NCBI GenBank assembly: GCA_002706335.1
Contig: PAKZ01000025.1
Coordinates: forward strand, 1-64,000
DNA: 64,000 nt
Direction of reading: 5' to 3'
From: Ahrensia sp.
GTDB lineage: Bacteria; Pseudomonadota; Alphaproteobacteria; Rhizobiales; Rhizobiaceae
Below are positions 51,202 to 59,429 of this stretch, piece by piece (within the stretch, counting starts at the first letter, position 1; every line of letters begins with the position of its first letter). Under the pieces are notes generated by a model. The model was not told the origin of the DNA. It did no database searches and saw nothing but the letters and a program-made list of their open reading frames with translations. The translations under genes and the position numbers were made by a program.

Positions 51202-52682
51202 AGCGTAGCGATCACCGATTTCTTCTCGGTGTAGATTTCGACCCCGTCACGACCGTATTCGCGGCCCCAGCCGGATTGCTTGAAACCGCCGGCCGGCACT
51301 CCCTGGTCGAGTCCGCCGCCGTTGATCTTGACCGTACCGGCGCGGATGCGGCGTGCGAGCTTGTGTGCGGCCGAGAGGTTGGACGTGTAGATGTTTGCGG
51401 CAAGGCCGTAGGTCGTATCATTGGCCTGCGCGGCAAGTTCGTCCAGTTCCTCGTCGCTGAAGGATTGTGCGCACAGGACCGGGCCGAAAATCTCCTCGCG
51501 CCGCACCGCCATGTCCGGCCTTGTGTTCGTGAGAATGGTTGGTTCGACGAAGTGGCCGGACCTGTCGACCGGATTGCCGCCCACCGCGACCTTCGCGCCA
51601 TCCTCTTGCCCCGACCGTATGTAGCCGGTCACGCGCTGGAGCTGCTTTCCATTGACGAGCGGGCCGAGCGTGGTCTCGGGGTCGATGCCGGGGCCGATCT
51701 TCATCGACCGGGCGATATCCGCCACACCGGCGATGACGTCGTCGAACACCTTGCCATGGGCAAACAGCCGCGAGCCGGCCGTGCAGACCTGACCGGTGCA
51801 AAAGAAGATGCCGTTGGCGATCGCGGGTATCGCCTTGTCCAGATCGGCGTCCGGAAGCACGATGACAGGGGACTTGCCGCCAAGTTCGAGCGTCAGCCGT
51901 TTGAGATTGCCGGCCGCGGCTCGCACGAGCATCTTGCCGACCTCCGTCGATCCCGTGAAGGAAATCTTGTCGACATCGGGGTGCGCGGCAAGCGCGGCGC
52001 CGGCCACCTCTCCGGTGCCGGTGACGATGTTGACGACGCCGGCGGGAAAGCCGGCCTGTTCGATCAGTTCGCCGAGGCGCAACGCGGTAAGCGGTGTATC
52101 TTCGGCCGGCTTGAGAACCATTGTGCATCCGGCAGCCAGGCTCGGAGCCAGTTTGGCGACCGCCGAGGCCAAGGGCGCATTCCAGGCGATGATGTGCCCC
52201 ACCACGCCAACCGGTTCGTAGGTCGTGTAGGCGACGGCTTCGAACGGCAGGGAGAGGGGCACGGTCTCGCCGGTCAGCTTGGTCGCCCATCCGGCATTGT
52301 AGCGCATGCGCTCCGCCGCGAAGGGTACGTCCAGATTCCGCGAGACCCCGATCGGTTTGCCGTTGTCGAACGTCTCGAGCACCGCGAGTTCATCGGCGTT
52401 TGCGTCGATCAGGTCACCCAGCTTCCATATGAGCCGGGCGCGCGCGGCGGGCGTCATGTCTCGCCACGGGCCACGCTCGAATGCTTCGCGGGCCGTCTTC
52501 ACCGCCCGGTCTATGTCTTCCACGCCCCCATTCGGAAAGGTGGTCAGAACGGATTCATCAGCCGGATCTTTTGTTTCCAGCCGGCTGCCATCCGCGGCCT
52601 CGACCCATTGTTCGCCGATAAGCATTCGACGTGGTGTTTGCAGTCCTGCGCGCACCTTCGCGATTGTGTTGGCGTCGATCAT
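51198..52682 (-). CDS. NAD(P)-dependent aldehyde dehydrogenase (copy 2)
   Basis: The protein has 494 residues. Catalytic residues are Asn168 (IAWNAP), Glu266 (LELGGKSP) and Cys300 (GQVCTAGS). It overlaps its neighbours on both sides by four bases. It would oxidise the aldehyde made by the adjoining GMC enzyme. Confidence 0.92.
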   Translation of the reverse strand: MIDANTIAKVRAGLQTPRRMLIGEQWVEAADGSRLETKDPADESVLTTFPNGGVEDIDRAVKTAREAFERGPWRDMTPAARARLIWKLGDLIDANADELAVLETFDNGKPIGVSRNLDVPFAAERMRYNAGWATKLTGETVPLSLPFEAVAYTTYEPVGVVGHIIAWNAPLASAVAKLAPSLAAGCTMVLKPAEDTPLTALRLGELIEQAGFPAGVVNIVTGTGEVAGAALAAHPDVDKISFTGSTEVGKMLVRAAAGNLKRLTLELGGKSPVIVLPDADLDKAIPAIANGIFFCTGQVCTAGSRLFAHGKVFDDVIAGVADIARSMKIGPGIDPETTLGPLVNGKQLQRVTGYIRSGQEDGAKVAVGGNPVDRSGHFVEPTILTNTRPDMAVRREEIFGPVLCAQSFSDEELDELAAQANDTTYGLAANIYTSNLSAAHKLARRIRAGTVKINGGGLDQGVPAGGFKQSGWGREYGRDGVEIYTEKKSVIATL

Positions 52683-53605
52683 GCTTCCTCTCCGTTGTCG
52701 CGCTCCCAGAGCGTGTCGAAATATTTGTAGCTGTACGTCAGGTCCTCGTTGCCCATCGTCTTCAGGGCGTCCTCGAGGAGGCTCGCGAAATGATCTGGTG
52801 TATCTGCCCCGAAGCCCACGGCGCGCGCGGGCTCGGCGGCGATGCGGGCATCTTTCGCCGCGAGCGCGAGCGAAAAGTTATGATGGAAGGCACCTGAAAG
52901 GATCTGCTGACGCAGGACGATCTCTGTCGAAAGGTTCTTCGCATAGGACCTGTCGAGAATTTCGACCATCGTCTCGGGTTTCAGGCCGAACCGTTCGCCG
53001 ATCAGCATTGCCTGGAAATCGAGCATCATCTGGCTGGTGCCGATGAAATTCACGAGGGTCTTCATGGCGTGGCCGGAACCGACCGGGCCCGTGTGATGGA
53101 TAACGCTGCCCATCGATTCCAGGAGCGGACGGACCCGCTCCACATGCGTAGCCTCACCGCCGGCCATGAGCGTGAGCGTGCCTGCCTTTGTTCCCGCGAC
53201 ACCCCCGGATACTGGGCAATCCACGAGCCCGTAGCCCTTTGCCGCCAAGTCGGGGGCGAGCGCTTGCGTGTCCGTCGGCGCACATGACGAACAGTCGACC
53301 ACGACGCCGCCCGGATTGAGTGCGGCGACCGCAGGCGTAGCGCCGCCGAGCAGCGCTTCTCGTACAAACTTGCCGTCCGGCAGCATGCAGACAACGGCTT
53401 CTGCGTCTCGCATCGCCTGCTCGGCCGACAATGCCGCCGCCTTGCCGGTTTCGGCGTGGAAAATCTCCCTCGCGGCCTCCGACGGGTCGTAACCCTTCAC
53501 GTCAAAGCCACTGCGCACAAGCGTGGCGGCCATGCCGAGCCCCATCGTACCCAGTCCGAGAAAGGCGATCGATGCGCCCGCCGCAATCGGTTCTTTAGCT
53601 GACAT
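52679..53605 (-). CDS. 3-hydroxyisobutyrate dehydrogenase-family NAD(P)-dependent oxidoreductase
   Basis: The protein has 308 residues. The Rossmann motif is IAFLGLGTMGLGMA (residues 13-26), the substrate loop VDCPVSGGVAGTKAG, and the catalytic lysine Lys182 in GSGHAMKTLVNF. ATG 53605 follows an AGGGAGAG site; an in-frame GTG or ATG further up would add 19 residues without a ribosome site. Members oxidise 3-hydroxy acids or reduce semialdehydes. It is the first gene of the operon with ALDH, GMC and NTF2-like genes. Confidence 0.88.
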   Translation of the reverse strand: MSAKEPIAAGASIAFLGLGTMGLGMAATLVRSGFDVKGYDPSEAAREIFHAETGKAAALSAEQAMRDAEAVVCMLPDGKFVREALLGGATPAVAALNPGGVVVDCSSCAPTDTQALAPDLAAKGYGLVDCPVSGGVAGTKAGTLTLMAGGEATHVERVRPLLESMGSVIHHTGPVGSGHAMKTLVNFIGTSQMMLDFQAMLIGERFGLKPETMVEILDRSYAKNLSTEIVLRQQILSGAFHHNFSLALAAKDARIAAEPARAVGFGADTPDHFASLLEDALKTMGNEDLTYSYKYFDTLWERDNGEEA

Positions 53606-53673
53606 GTCTCTCCCTTTGCCGATCCTCACCGCGCGCGAACGCTCAGGTTGGCGCGTCGGCATAGTGCATGAAC

Positions 53674-53685
53674 TTAATATGTTAA
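53674..53685. promoter_or_regulatory. Operator palindrome TTAATATGTTAA (site 14)
   Basis: One mismatch to the consensus. It lies 68 bases upstream of the minus-strand dehydrogenase operon and has the same 12 bases as site 15. Confidence 0.6.
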
Positions 53686-53776
53686 TTAAAGTCGACGCTG
53701 TGCGTCAAGCGGATGGGTGCCGCTACCTTTTGAAATGAGCCTACGAGAGATTTTTCGGCTGGAGTTGATCAGGCGA

Positions 53777-53788
53777 TTAATATGTTAA
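53777..53788. promoter_or_regulatory. Operator palindrome TTAATATGTTAA (site 15)
   Basis: One mismatch to the consensus. It lies 31 bases upstream of the SDR gene and is preceded by TTGATC (53765-53770), a possible -35. It is the rightmost site found; its centre is 103 bases from that of site 14. Confidence 0.6.
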
Positions 53789-53819
53789 ATAAATGTGGGT
53801 CGTTATGGAGGAGGTTTCG

Positions 53820-54551
53820 ATGTCCGAGGTACCCGTTGCAGGCAAGAATGTTTTCGTCACGGGCGGGTCGTCCGGAATCGGGCGCGCGTGCGCGCTGGCC
53901 TTCGCGGCTCAGGGCGCTAAAGTGACGATCGCCGCGTTGCCCGAAGACGATCTGGCGGAGATGGAAAAACGGGACGTTGCGGGAAACAGGTTTCGGTGTC
54001 TTGGGGGCGACCTCACCGACGATCGCTTTCTGGAAGATATCAACGGAGACGTCCGGAACGCAGACATACTGCTGAACTCGGCAGGTATGGCCATTGCGGC
54101 TCCGTTTCTCGACAACGATCCAGATGACTGGGACAGGATGTTCGCGATCAATGTGCGCGCGACTATGCGGATTACGCTTGCGGCGGCCCGAGGGATGGTT
54201 GATCGGGGCAGGGGGCATATCATAACGATCAGTTCAGCGCTGGCACATGCCGTAAGCCCGAATACGCTTTGCTACGCCGCGACGAAGCACGCCTTGGCGG
54301 CGATGCACCAGGGCATCCGTCTCGAACTGCTCGGCAAGGGTGTCCGATCCACCGAAATCCGGCCCGGGCTGGTCTGGCACACCAAGCTGGGCAGCCAGTC
54401 GACTCATCCGGCCGTTCGGGATCATGCGACCGGGCGTGCTTATGAAGGCATGGATCCCGACGACGTGGCGCGCGCAGTGCTTTTCGCGGCCACCGCGCCT
54501 GATCCCATCGAACTGGACGTTATCGAGATCAAGCCGCTCGGACAGCTGTAG
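53820..54551 (+). CDS. Short-chain dehydrogenase/reductase
   Basis: The protein has 243 residues of the classical SDR family. The cofactor motif is VFVTGGSSGIGRACALAF, the active site Asn111, Ser138/Ser139, Tyr152 and Lys156 (YAATK). ATG 53820 has a GGAGGAGG site. It is divergent from the 3-hydroxy acid dehydrogenase operon and is the last island gene under the shared operator. A Calpha-alcohol dehydrogenase role is conceivable but not shown. Confidence 0.88.
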   Translation: MSEVPVAGKNVFVTGGSSGIGRACALAFAAQGAKVTIAALPEDDLAEMEKRDVAGNRFRCLGGDLTDDRFLEDINGDVRNADILLNSAGMAIAAPFLDNDPDDWDRMFAINVRATMRITLAAARGMVDRGRGHIITISSALAHAVSPNTLCYAATKHALAAMHQGIRLELLGKGVRSTEIRPGLVWHTKLGSQSTHPAVRDHATGRAYEGMDPDDVARAVLFAATAPDPIELDVIEIKPLGQL

Positions 54552-54596
54552 GCAAGGACGGGCAAGGTCGCGCTTGGTGACCGAATGCCGAAGCGG

Positions 54597-54613
54597 ATAG
54601 GAAGCCTTCCTAT
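54597..54613. repeat. 17-base palindrome after the SDR gene
   Basis: ATAGGAAG and CTTCCTAT flank a single central C. It may fold into a small hairpin after the SDR gene, but no T run follows. Confidence 0.35.
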
Positions 54614-54698
54614 ATGCTGATTGCTACGCGATATCTCCGAGCTTGGTCCGGTGGAGATAGAACCCGACGTCCTGGCGCGATCCGTGGCGAATGCGCCT

Positions 54699-55055
54699 GT
54701 CCAAATGGTGTCAAACGTGTGCGGATTGGTGATCGCGATCGCGCCGATCGTCGTCGACACGCAGATGAGCTTCTTTCCAATCATGGTTTCGATCGCGACC
54801 GGCGTGATCGAACTAGGGCGCAACGTGTGGGCGTCCAAATGGCAGCGTACAGTTTCTATTTAACCGCCGCACGCGGTCCCGCTCATGTTCAACGGATTCC
54901 GCATTGGCATTGCGGTCGCCGTTATCGGAGCGTTGGTTGGAAAATTCGTCAGCGCGAATGCGGGTCTCGGCTACCTCGTCGTACGGTCGAAGAGCGATTT
55001 CAATTATATGGCGGTGCCGACTATCTGTGGCGTTCTCACGTTGATCGGTCCGGAC
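54699..55055 (+). pseudogene. Remnant of a nitrate/sulfonate/taurine-type ABC transporter permease
   Basis: Two pieces of one family appear in different frames. The first (about 54735-54863) reads IAPIVVDTQMSFFPIMVSIA and then IELGRNVWASKWQRT, matching the middle of SsuC/TauC-like permeases. The second (from 54885) reads FNGFRIGIAVAVIGALVGKF and SANAGLGYLV, matching the end. A frameshift and a stop near 54863 separate them, and the N-terminal half is missing. The rest of 54552-55298 shows no gene with a ribosome site. Confidence 0.65.
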
Positions 55056-55298
55056 GGCGCACCCGCGGCGTCCCGGATGGTAGCCGGCAACTCCTCCGAT
55101 CGGGAGAGCGATGTAGAGCACAAAGACATCAACTTTAGCGACCCAACGTTGGAATTCGTCGAGATCGAACTCGGGGAGCACCGACAGGCGATCATAAAGC
55201 GTCGGGCGAAAGCGCTTCAGATTATCGATCAGGGCACCCGTGCGGTCCCGCACAGCCGCCCAAAAGTGCGGTGCCGGGCGGCTGAATCGCGGACGTGA

Positions 55299-55871
55299 TT
55301 ATCGCATTTCGAAATTTGCGGGTTTGATCGAGCGGCCGAGCATCACGAGCGAGAGGCCGGTGGAGAGGAAATTGATTCCCATCAGCAATCCGAGTGTCCA
55401 CGTTGCCGTGCCGGGCCAACCGATCAAAATGACGATTCCGACGATGAGCGAACATGCTCCGCTGAAAATCAGCCAGCCCCAGTTGGTCATGTCCGCGGAA
55501 CTGCGCAGGCCGAGAAGAATGGACACGACCCCTTCCATCAAGAAGGAGATCATCATCAGGATGGTCAGGGTCTCGATGCCGGCGACAGGAAACACCGCGA
55601 AGATCAGGCCGGCAAGCAGCATCAGGCCGAAAGCGACGGCGCCGTATCGCCATTCGGGAGCGGTGCGCATTTCCCACGCGAACCAGAGACCCGCGCCGCC
55701 CCAGAGTATGAACATCCAGGCTACGAGAAGTTCGGCCGCGAGGGTCGCGAGGTTGGGCAGAAGGATCGCGATCAGACCGATGGCGGCGAAGACCGCGCCG
55801 ACGATTGTGAGGCGACCGGGATTCTGCGGCACGATGGCGCCGGCAGGCGACGAAGCTGTGTTGGTGTTCAT
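55299..55871 (-). CDS. HdeD family (DUF308) membrane protein
   Basis: The protein has 190 residues with six predicted membrane helices in the paired pattern of HdeD proteins (LTIVGAVFAAIGLIAILLPN; ELLVAWMFILWGGAGLWFAW; YGAVAFGLMLLAGLIFAVFP; WGWLIFSGACSLIVGIVIL). ATG 55871 gives the polar N-terminus normal for the family. HdeD is linked to acid and other stress in enterobacteria; here its role is unknown. It is divergent from the two-component genes. Confidence 0.85.
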   Translation of the reverse strand: MNTNTASSPAGAIVPQNPGRLTIVGAVFAAIGLIAILLPNLATLAAELLVAWMFILWGGAGLWFAWEMRTAPEWRYGAVAFGLMLLAGLIFAVFPVAGIETLTILMMISFLMEGVVSILLGLRSSADMTNWGWLIFSGACSLIVGIVILIGWPGTATWTLGLLMGINFLSTGLSLVMLGRSIKPANFEMR

Positions 55872-56037
55872 GGTCGTTACTCCGGACAATCCGGCTCGAC
55901 TGACCGGACGCCCGCCCAAAGTACGCGTGCGGGTATCCCTGAAATTCACGCGAATCTTACATTCATGAAAGAAAAGCCTTTTGGCTGGCGGGAACGCGGA
56001 GGCTGGCGTAGCTTCGGCGAAAAAGAGACTGCGCCCT

Positions 56038-56715
56038 ATGAAAATCCTGCTTGCCGAAGACGACGCCAAGATGGCCGAATACATTGTCACCGGATTGACG
56101 GAAAACGGCCACAGCGTCGATCACGTCATCGATGGGCGCGAAGCGTTGAGCTATTGCCTTTACAACGATTGCGACCTGGCGATCCTCGACCGAATGATGC
56201 CGGGCATGGACGGGTTGTCGGTGCTTAAGGCCCTGCGGGCGGCAAAGAAGGATCTACCGGTGCTGTTCCTGACCGCGTTGGGTCAAGTGGATGACAGGGT
56301 TGAAGGGCTGGCTGCGGGCGGCGACGACTATCTGACGAAGCCGTTTCATTTCTCCGAGTTACTGGCACGGGTTGGGGCGCTCGCCCGGCGCAGACAGAAT
56401 GCGGGGGCTGAACCGACATTGAAGGTGCATGACCTGACGCTCGATCTTCTGGCGCGCACGGCAAATCGGCAGGGCACGCTGGTCGAGTTGCACACCAAGG
56501 AATTCAACATGCTGGAAATCCTGATGCGTAATGCGGGCCGTGTCGTCACCAGGACAATGCTGCTGGAACGGGTTTGGAACTTCAACTTCGAGCCGAACAC
56601 CACCGTTGTGGAAACTCACATGAGTCGGCTGCGCGCCAAGATCGACAAGCCTTTCGACGTGCCGCTTATCCACACGATCCGTAATACCGGGTATTCTATG
56701 CATGGACCGCGGTGA
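56038..56715 (+). CDS. OmpR-family response regulator
   Basis: The protein has 225 residues. The receiver domain has the acidic pair in LLAEDDAKM, phospho-acceptor Asp51 (LAILDRMMPGMDG) and Lys101 (YLTKPF). The C-terminal winged helix (about 125-225) has HTKEFNMLEILMRNAGRVVT and TTVVETHMSRLRAKID. The ATG at 56038 matches the usual MKILLAEDD start. It overlaps the kinase gene by 14 bases. It may also control the divergent HdeD gene. Confidence 0.92.
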   Translation: MKILLAEDDAKMAEYIVTGLTENGHSVDHVIDGREALSYCLYNDCDLAILDRMMPGMDGLSVLKALRAAKKDLPVLFLTALGQVDDRVEGLAAGGDDYLTKPFHFSELLARVGALARRRQNAGAEPTLKVHDLTLDLLARTANRQGTLVELHTKEFNMLEILMRNAGRVVTRTMLLERVWNFNFEPNTTVVETHMSRLRAKIDKPFDVPLIHTIRNTGYSMHGPR

Positions 56716-58069
56716 CGTCCTTTCGGGGGCTGCATTCACGGCGGTGCTGCGGTCGGCGATTGTTTTTCTGCTCATCCTGGTCGCCGTCGGTTGGGCTGCG
56801 CTGACATATGTCCAGAACAATCTCCAGACGGAAATACGCGAGGATGTGAAGGAACACTGGGACATCCTTGCCGCGGATCATCAAACCGAAGGGGCGGATT
56901 CGGTGGTCGAAACGATCCGCCATGTGCGGCCGCTTTATGTCTCGGGAGTGCGTGCGCTGGCAATCTTCGATGAAGGCCGCCGATTGGCCGGGAACGTGAT
57001 CACGCAGCCGCCGGGTGAGGGCTTTCAACGCGGTCCTCTGGATCACGAGGCACCGCTGTCGCCGGCGGCTTCGAACGAATTCATCTACTATGGCGGCGCT
57101 CTGGGCGGACGCTGGCTGGTCGTCGGTCAACGGCTCGATATCCTGCAACATGCCCGTGAAGCGATCGTACGAACGCTCGCTTTGACGGGTTTCATTGTCG
57201 TGCTGTCGATGCTGGCGCTCGGATACTTCCTGAGCCGACGGAGCCTTTCGCGCCTGCGCGAGATCGAGGCGGCGCTGGAACGGACAAGCGAGGGCGACAC
57301 TGGCGCGCGTATTCCCGAAAACGGCGGCGACACGCAGATCGACAGGATGGCGCGCGAGATGAACCGACATCTAGACCGTTCGTCCCGGCTGATGACCACG
57401 ACACGCAACACTGCCGCCGCCGTGGCGCAAGACCTCAAATCGCCCCTGGGCCGCGCCTATCTTGCGCTCGGTCGTGCCCAGGACCAGCTCACCGTCGGGG
57501 CGGATCCGAGCGATGCGCTGTTCGATGCGCAGGACGAGTTGGAGCAAATGCGCGGCGTCTTCGACGCGTATCTGCAATTGTCGCTTATCGAGGCCGGAAC
57601 GGATAATGCCAGGTTTGAGCGAGTCGGGATGAGCGCGTTAGTCCGCGATTTGGCCGAGACGTATTCACTGGTCGCAGAAGATGCGGGGCAAAGCCTGGTT
57701 ACCCATGTGGACGATGCGGACGACTATGAAATCAGTGGCAATCCGCAAATGCTGCATCGGCTCGTTGTGAACCTGCTGCAGAACGCAGTCAATTATGGGC
57801 CGAATGGCAACCGTATCTGCATGGAACTGACCAGGCAGTCGGGCGATGTCGCTCTCGTGGTAACGGATCACGGGCCGGGTATTCCGGAAACGGCGCGCGA
57901 TGCGTTGTTCCAGCCGTTTTATCGGCTCGATCCGAGCCGGACCAAACCGGGCAGCGGGCTCGGCCTGGCGTTGGTGCGTGCGATCGTGGAACGCCATAGC
58001 GGTACGATCGCATTGCATGACAACGATCCCGGACTGCGCGTCGAGATGCGTTTTCCCTCTCTTCGTTGA
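56702..58069 (+). CDS. Two-component sensor histidine kinase with altered H-box (His to Gln)
   Basis: The protein has 455 residues: membrane helix 14-36, a periplasmic sensor region to about 162, a second helix (IVRTLALTGFIVVLSMLALG), a HAMP linker, a dimerisation domain and a GHKL ATPase domain (N-box VVNLLQNAVNYGPNG, G1 DHGPGIP, G2 GSGLGLALV). The H-box normally reads AHDLRTPL but here reads AQDLKSPL, with codon CAA at 57428-57430 giving Gln243 instead of the phosphorylated histidine. ATP-binding motifs are intact. It may act as a phosphatase, a heterodimer partner or an inactive kinase. Confidence 0.9.
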   Translation: MDRGDVLSGAAFTAVLRSAIVFLLILVAVGWAALTYVQNNLQTEIREDVKEHWDILAADHQTEGADSVVETIRHVRPLYVSGVRALAIFDEGRRLAGNVITQPPGEGFQRGPLDHEAPLSPAASNEFIYYGGALGGRWLVVGQRLDILQHAREAIVRTLALTGFIVVLSMLALGYFLSRRSLSRLREIEAALERTSEGDTGARIPENGGDTQIDRMAREMNRHLDRSSRLMTTTRNTAAAVAQDLKSPLGRAYLALGRAQDQLTVGADPSDALFDAQDELEQMRGVFDAYLQLSLIEAGTDNARFERVGMSALVRDLAETYSLVAEDAGQSLVTHVDDADDYEISGNPQMLHRLVVNLLQNAVNYGPNGNRICMELTRQSGDVALVVTDHGPGIPETARDALFQPFYRLDPSRTKPGSGLGLALVRAIVERHSGTIALHDNDPGLRVEMRFPSLR

Positions 58070-58072
58070 CGC

Positions 58073-59428
58073 TCAAAGCACCGGCGATACCAATCTGAAG
58101 ACGCTTTCCATCGCACGTTGGATTCTGCTGACGTGCGGCAATCCGGGCGAAGTTTCGGACATGAGGTTCTCAGCCCAGGCGGTGATCGACGCGATATCTT
58201 CGCTCGTCATTACCAGGAGCATAATCTCATGATTCAGCAAAAGGCTGCGTGCGTCGAAATTGGCGGACCCCACGAAAGCCGAATCATCCGCCAGGACGGC
58301 TTTCGCGTGAACCATGTGCGGATGCCGGTGGATATGGACGCCAATGGTGTGAAGATCGCGCAGCGAAGGCCCTCGCGCCAGATCGGCCAGCCTTTGGTTC
58401 GATCGCTCGGGCACAAGAACGCGCACGTCCACGCTCCGCCGTGCGGCGATTGTAAGCGCCTCCATCAAGGTTGGCGTCGGCAGGAAGTAGGGTGTCACGA
58501 TCCAAAGCCTCGAACGCGTTTCGTGACAGGCGAGCACAATGGCGTCATGCAGCGCATCGTCGGCCATGTCCGGTCCGGAGGGGATCAGGCCAAGGCTGGA
58601 TCGGCCAGCTTGGGGACGCGCGGTTTTCAGGTCCCGTCGTCGCCCGCCAACCTTTGCCCAGTCCGATTCGAAGGTTTCGCAATAACCCTTGGCAACCGGC
58701 CCTTCTACAAGGCAGGAAAGGTCGCGCCACCGGTCCGCGAGCTCGACAGGACCCAGATACTCCGTGGCGACGTTGCGGCCCCCTGTCCAGACACGGGCTC
58801 CGTCCGCGATGACCATCTTGCGGTGGTTTCTAAGGTTGAGGTGACCGCCTGTCGGCTTTTGCACCAGCGGCGAATAGAAACGCACATTCGCGCCTGACTT
58901 CTTCAGCCGTGCAATCGACTCCGACGGTCGGTGGAAACTGCCGATGCTGTCGAGTATGACGCGAACCTGAACGCCGGCCCGCGCCCTCGCTTCGAGCGCT
59001 GCGCAGAAAGCCCTACCGACATCGTCGGGTCCCAGGACGTACAACGTCACGTCCAGCGTTGTCCCGGCATTGCGCACCAGGTCATCAAGGGTCTGCCACG
59101 CTTCGATTGGCCCGGGCAGCAGGCGAAATGCATTTCCCTCGGCGTTATCAAGAAAACCGTAGTGCTCGCACAAGGCGCGAACACGGGAAGTGGAAAACGC
59201 CGTTTCACTCAAACGGGTCGCATCCCGGGAGGGCGCAGGAGCGTCCGGACGCTTGCGGAACCCGAGGAGCAGAAACACGGGCAAAGCGAAGTAGGGCAGC
59301 ATGACCAGAAACAGCAGCCAGGCGATCGTTGCCTGAGGGCTTCTCCGCTGTCCGAGTATCACCAGCGAACTCAGCGCCATCGCGATGCTGATACAAACGA
59401 CGAGAATATGGGCGGACAACCAGGTCAT
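58073..59428 (-). CDS. cls: Cardiolipin synthase-like phospholipase D family protein
   Basis: The protein has 451 residues: two N-terminal membrane helices (AHILVVCISIAMALSSLVIL; AWLLFLVMLPYFALPVFLLL), then two HxK-x4-D motifs (NHRKMVIADG; VHAKAVLADD followed by VGSANFDARS). Both are complete, as needed to transfer phosphatidyl groups between two phosphatidylglycerols or from another phospholipid. Start 59428 is taken because it lies one base after the EmrB stop; an in-frame start at 59452 would overlap. It ends four bases from the convergent kinase gene. Confidence 0.88.
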   Translation of the reverse strand: MTWLSAHILVVCISIAMALSSLVILGQRRSPQATIAWLLFLVMLPYFALPVFLLLGFRKRPDAPAPSRDATRLSETAFSTSRVRALCEHYGFLDNAEGNAFRLLPGPIEAWQTLDDLVRNAGTTLDVTLYVLGPDDVGRAFCAALEARARAGVQVRVILDSIGSFHRPSESIARLKKSGANVRFYSPLVQKPTGGHLNLRNHRKMVIADGARVWTGGRNVATEYLGPVELADRWRDLSCLVEGPVAKGYCETFESDWAKVGGRRRDLKTARPQAGRSSLGLIPSGPDMADDALHDAIVLACHETRSRLWIVTPYFLPTPTLMEALTIAARRSVDVRVLVPERSNQRLADLARGPSLRDLHTIGVHIHRHPHMVHAKAVLADDSAFVGSANFDARSLLLNHEIMLLVMTSEDIASITAWAENLMSETSPGLPHVSRIQRAMESVFRLVSPVL

Positions 59429-59429
59429 C

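Noticed and set aside
54813-55253. A 146-codon minus-strand frame in the gap after the SDR gene.
   Set aside because: It runs antisense to the clear permease remnant, shows no recognised domain and lacks a ribosome site.
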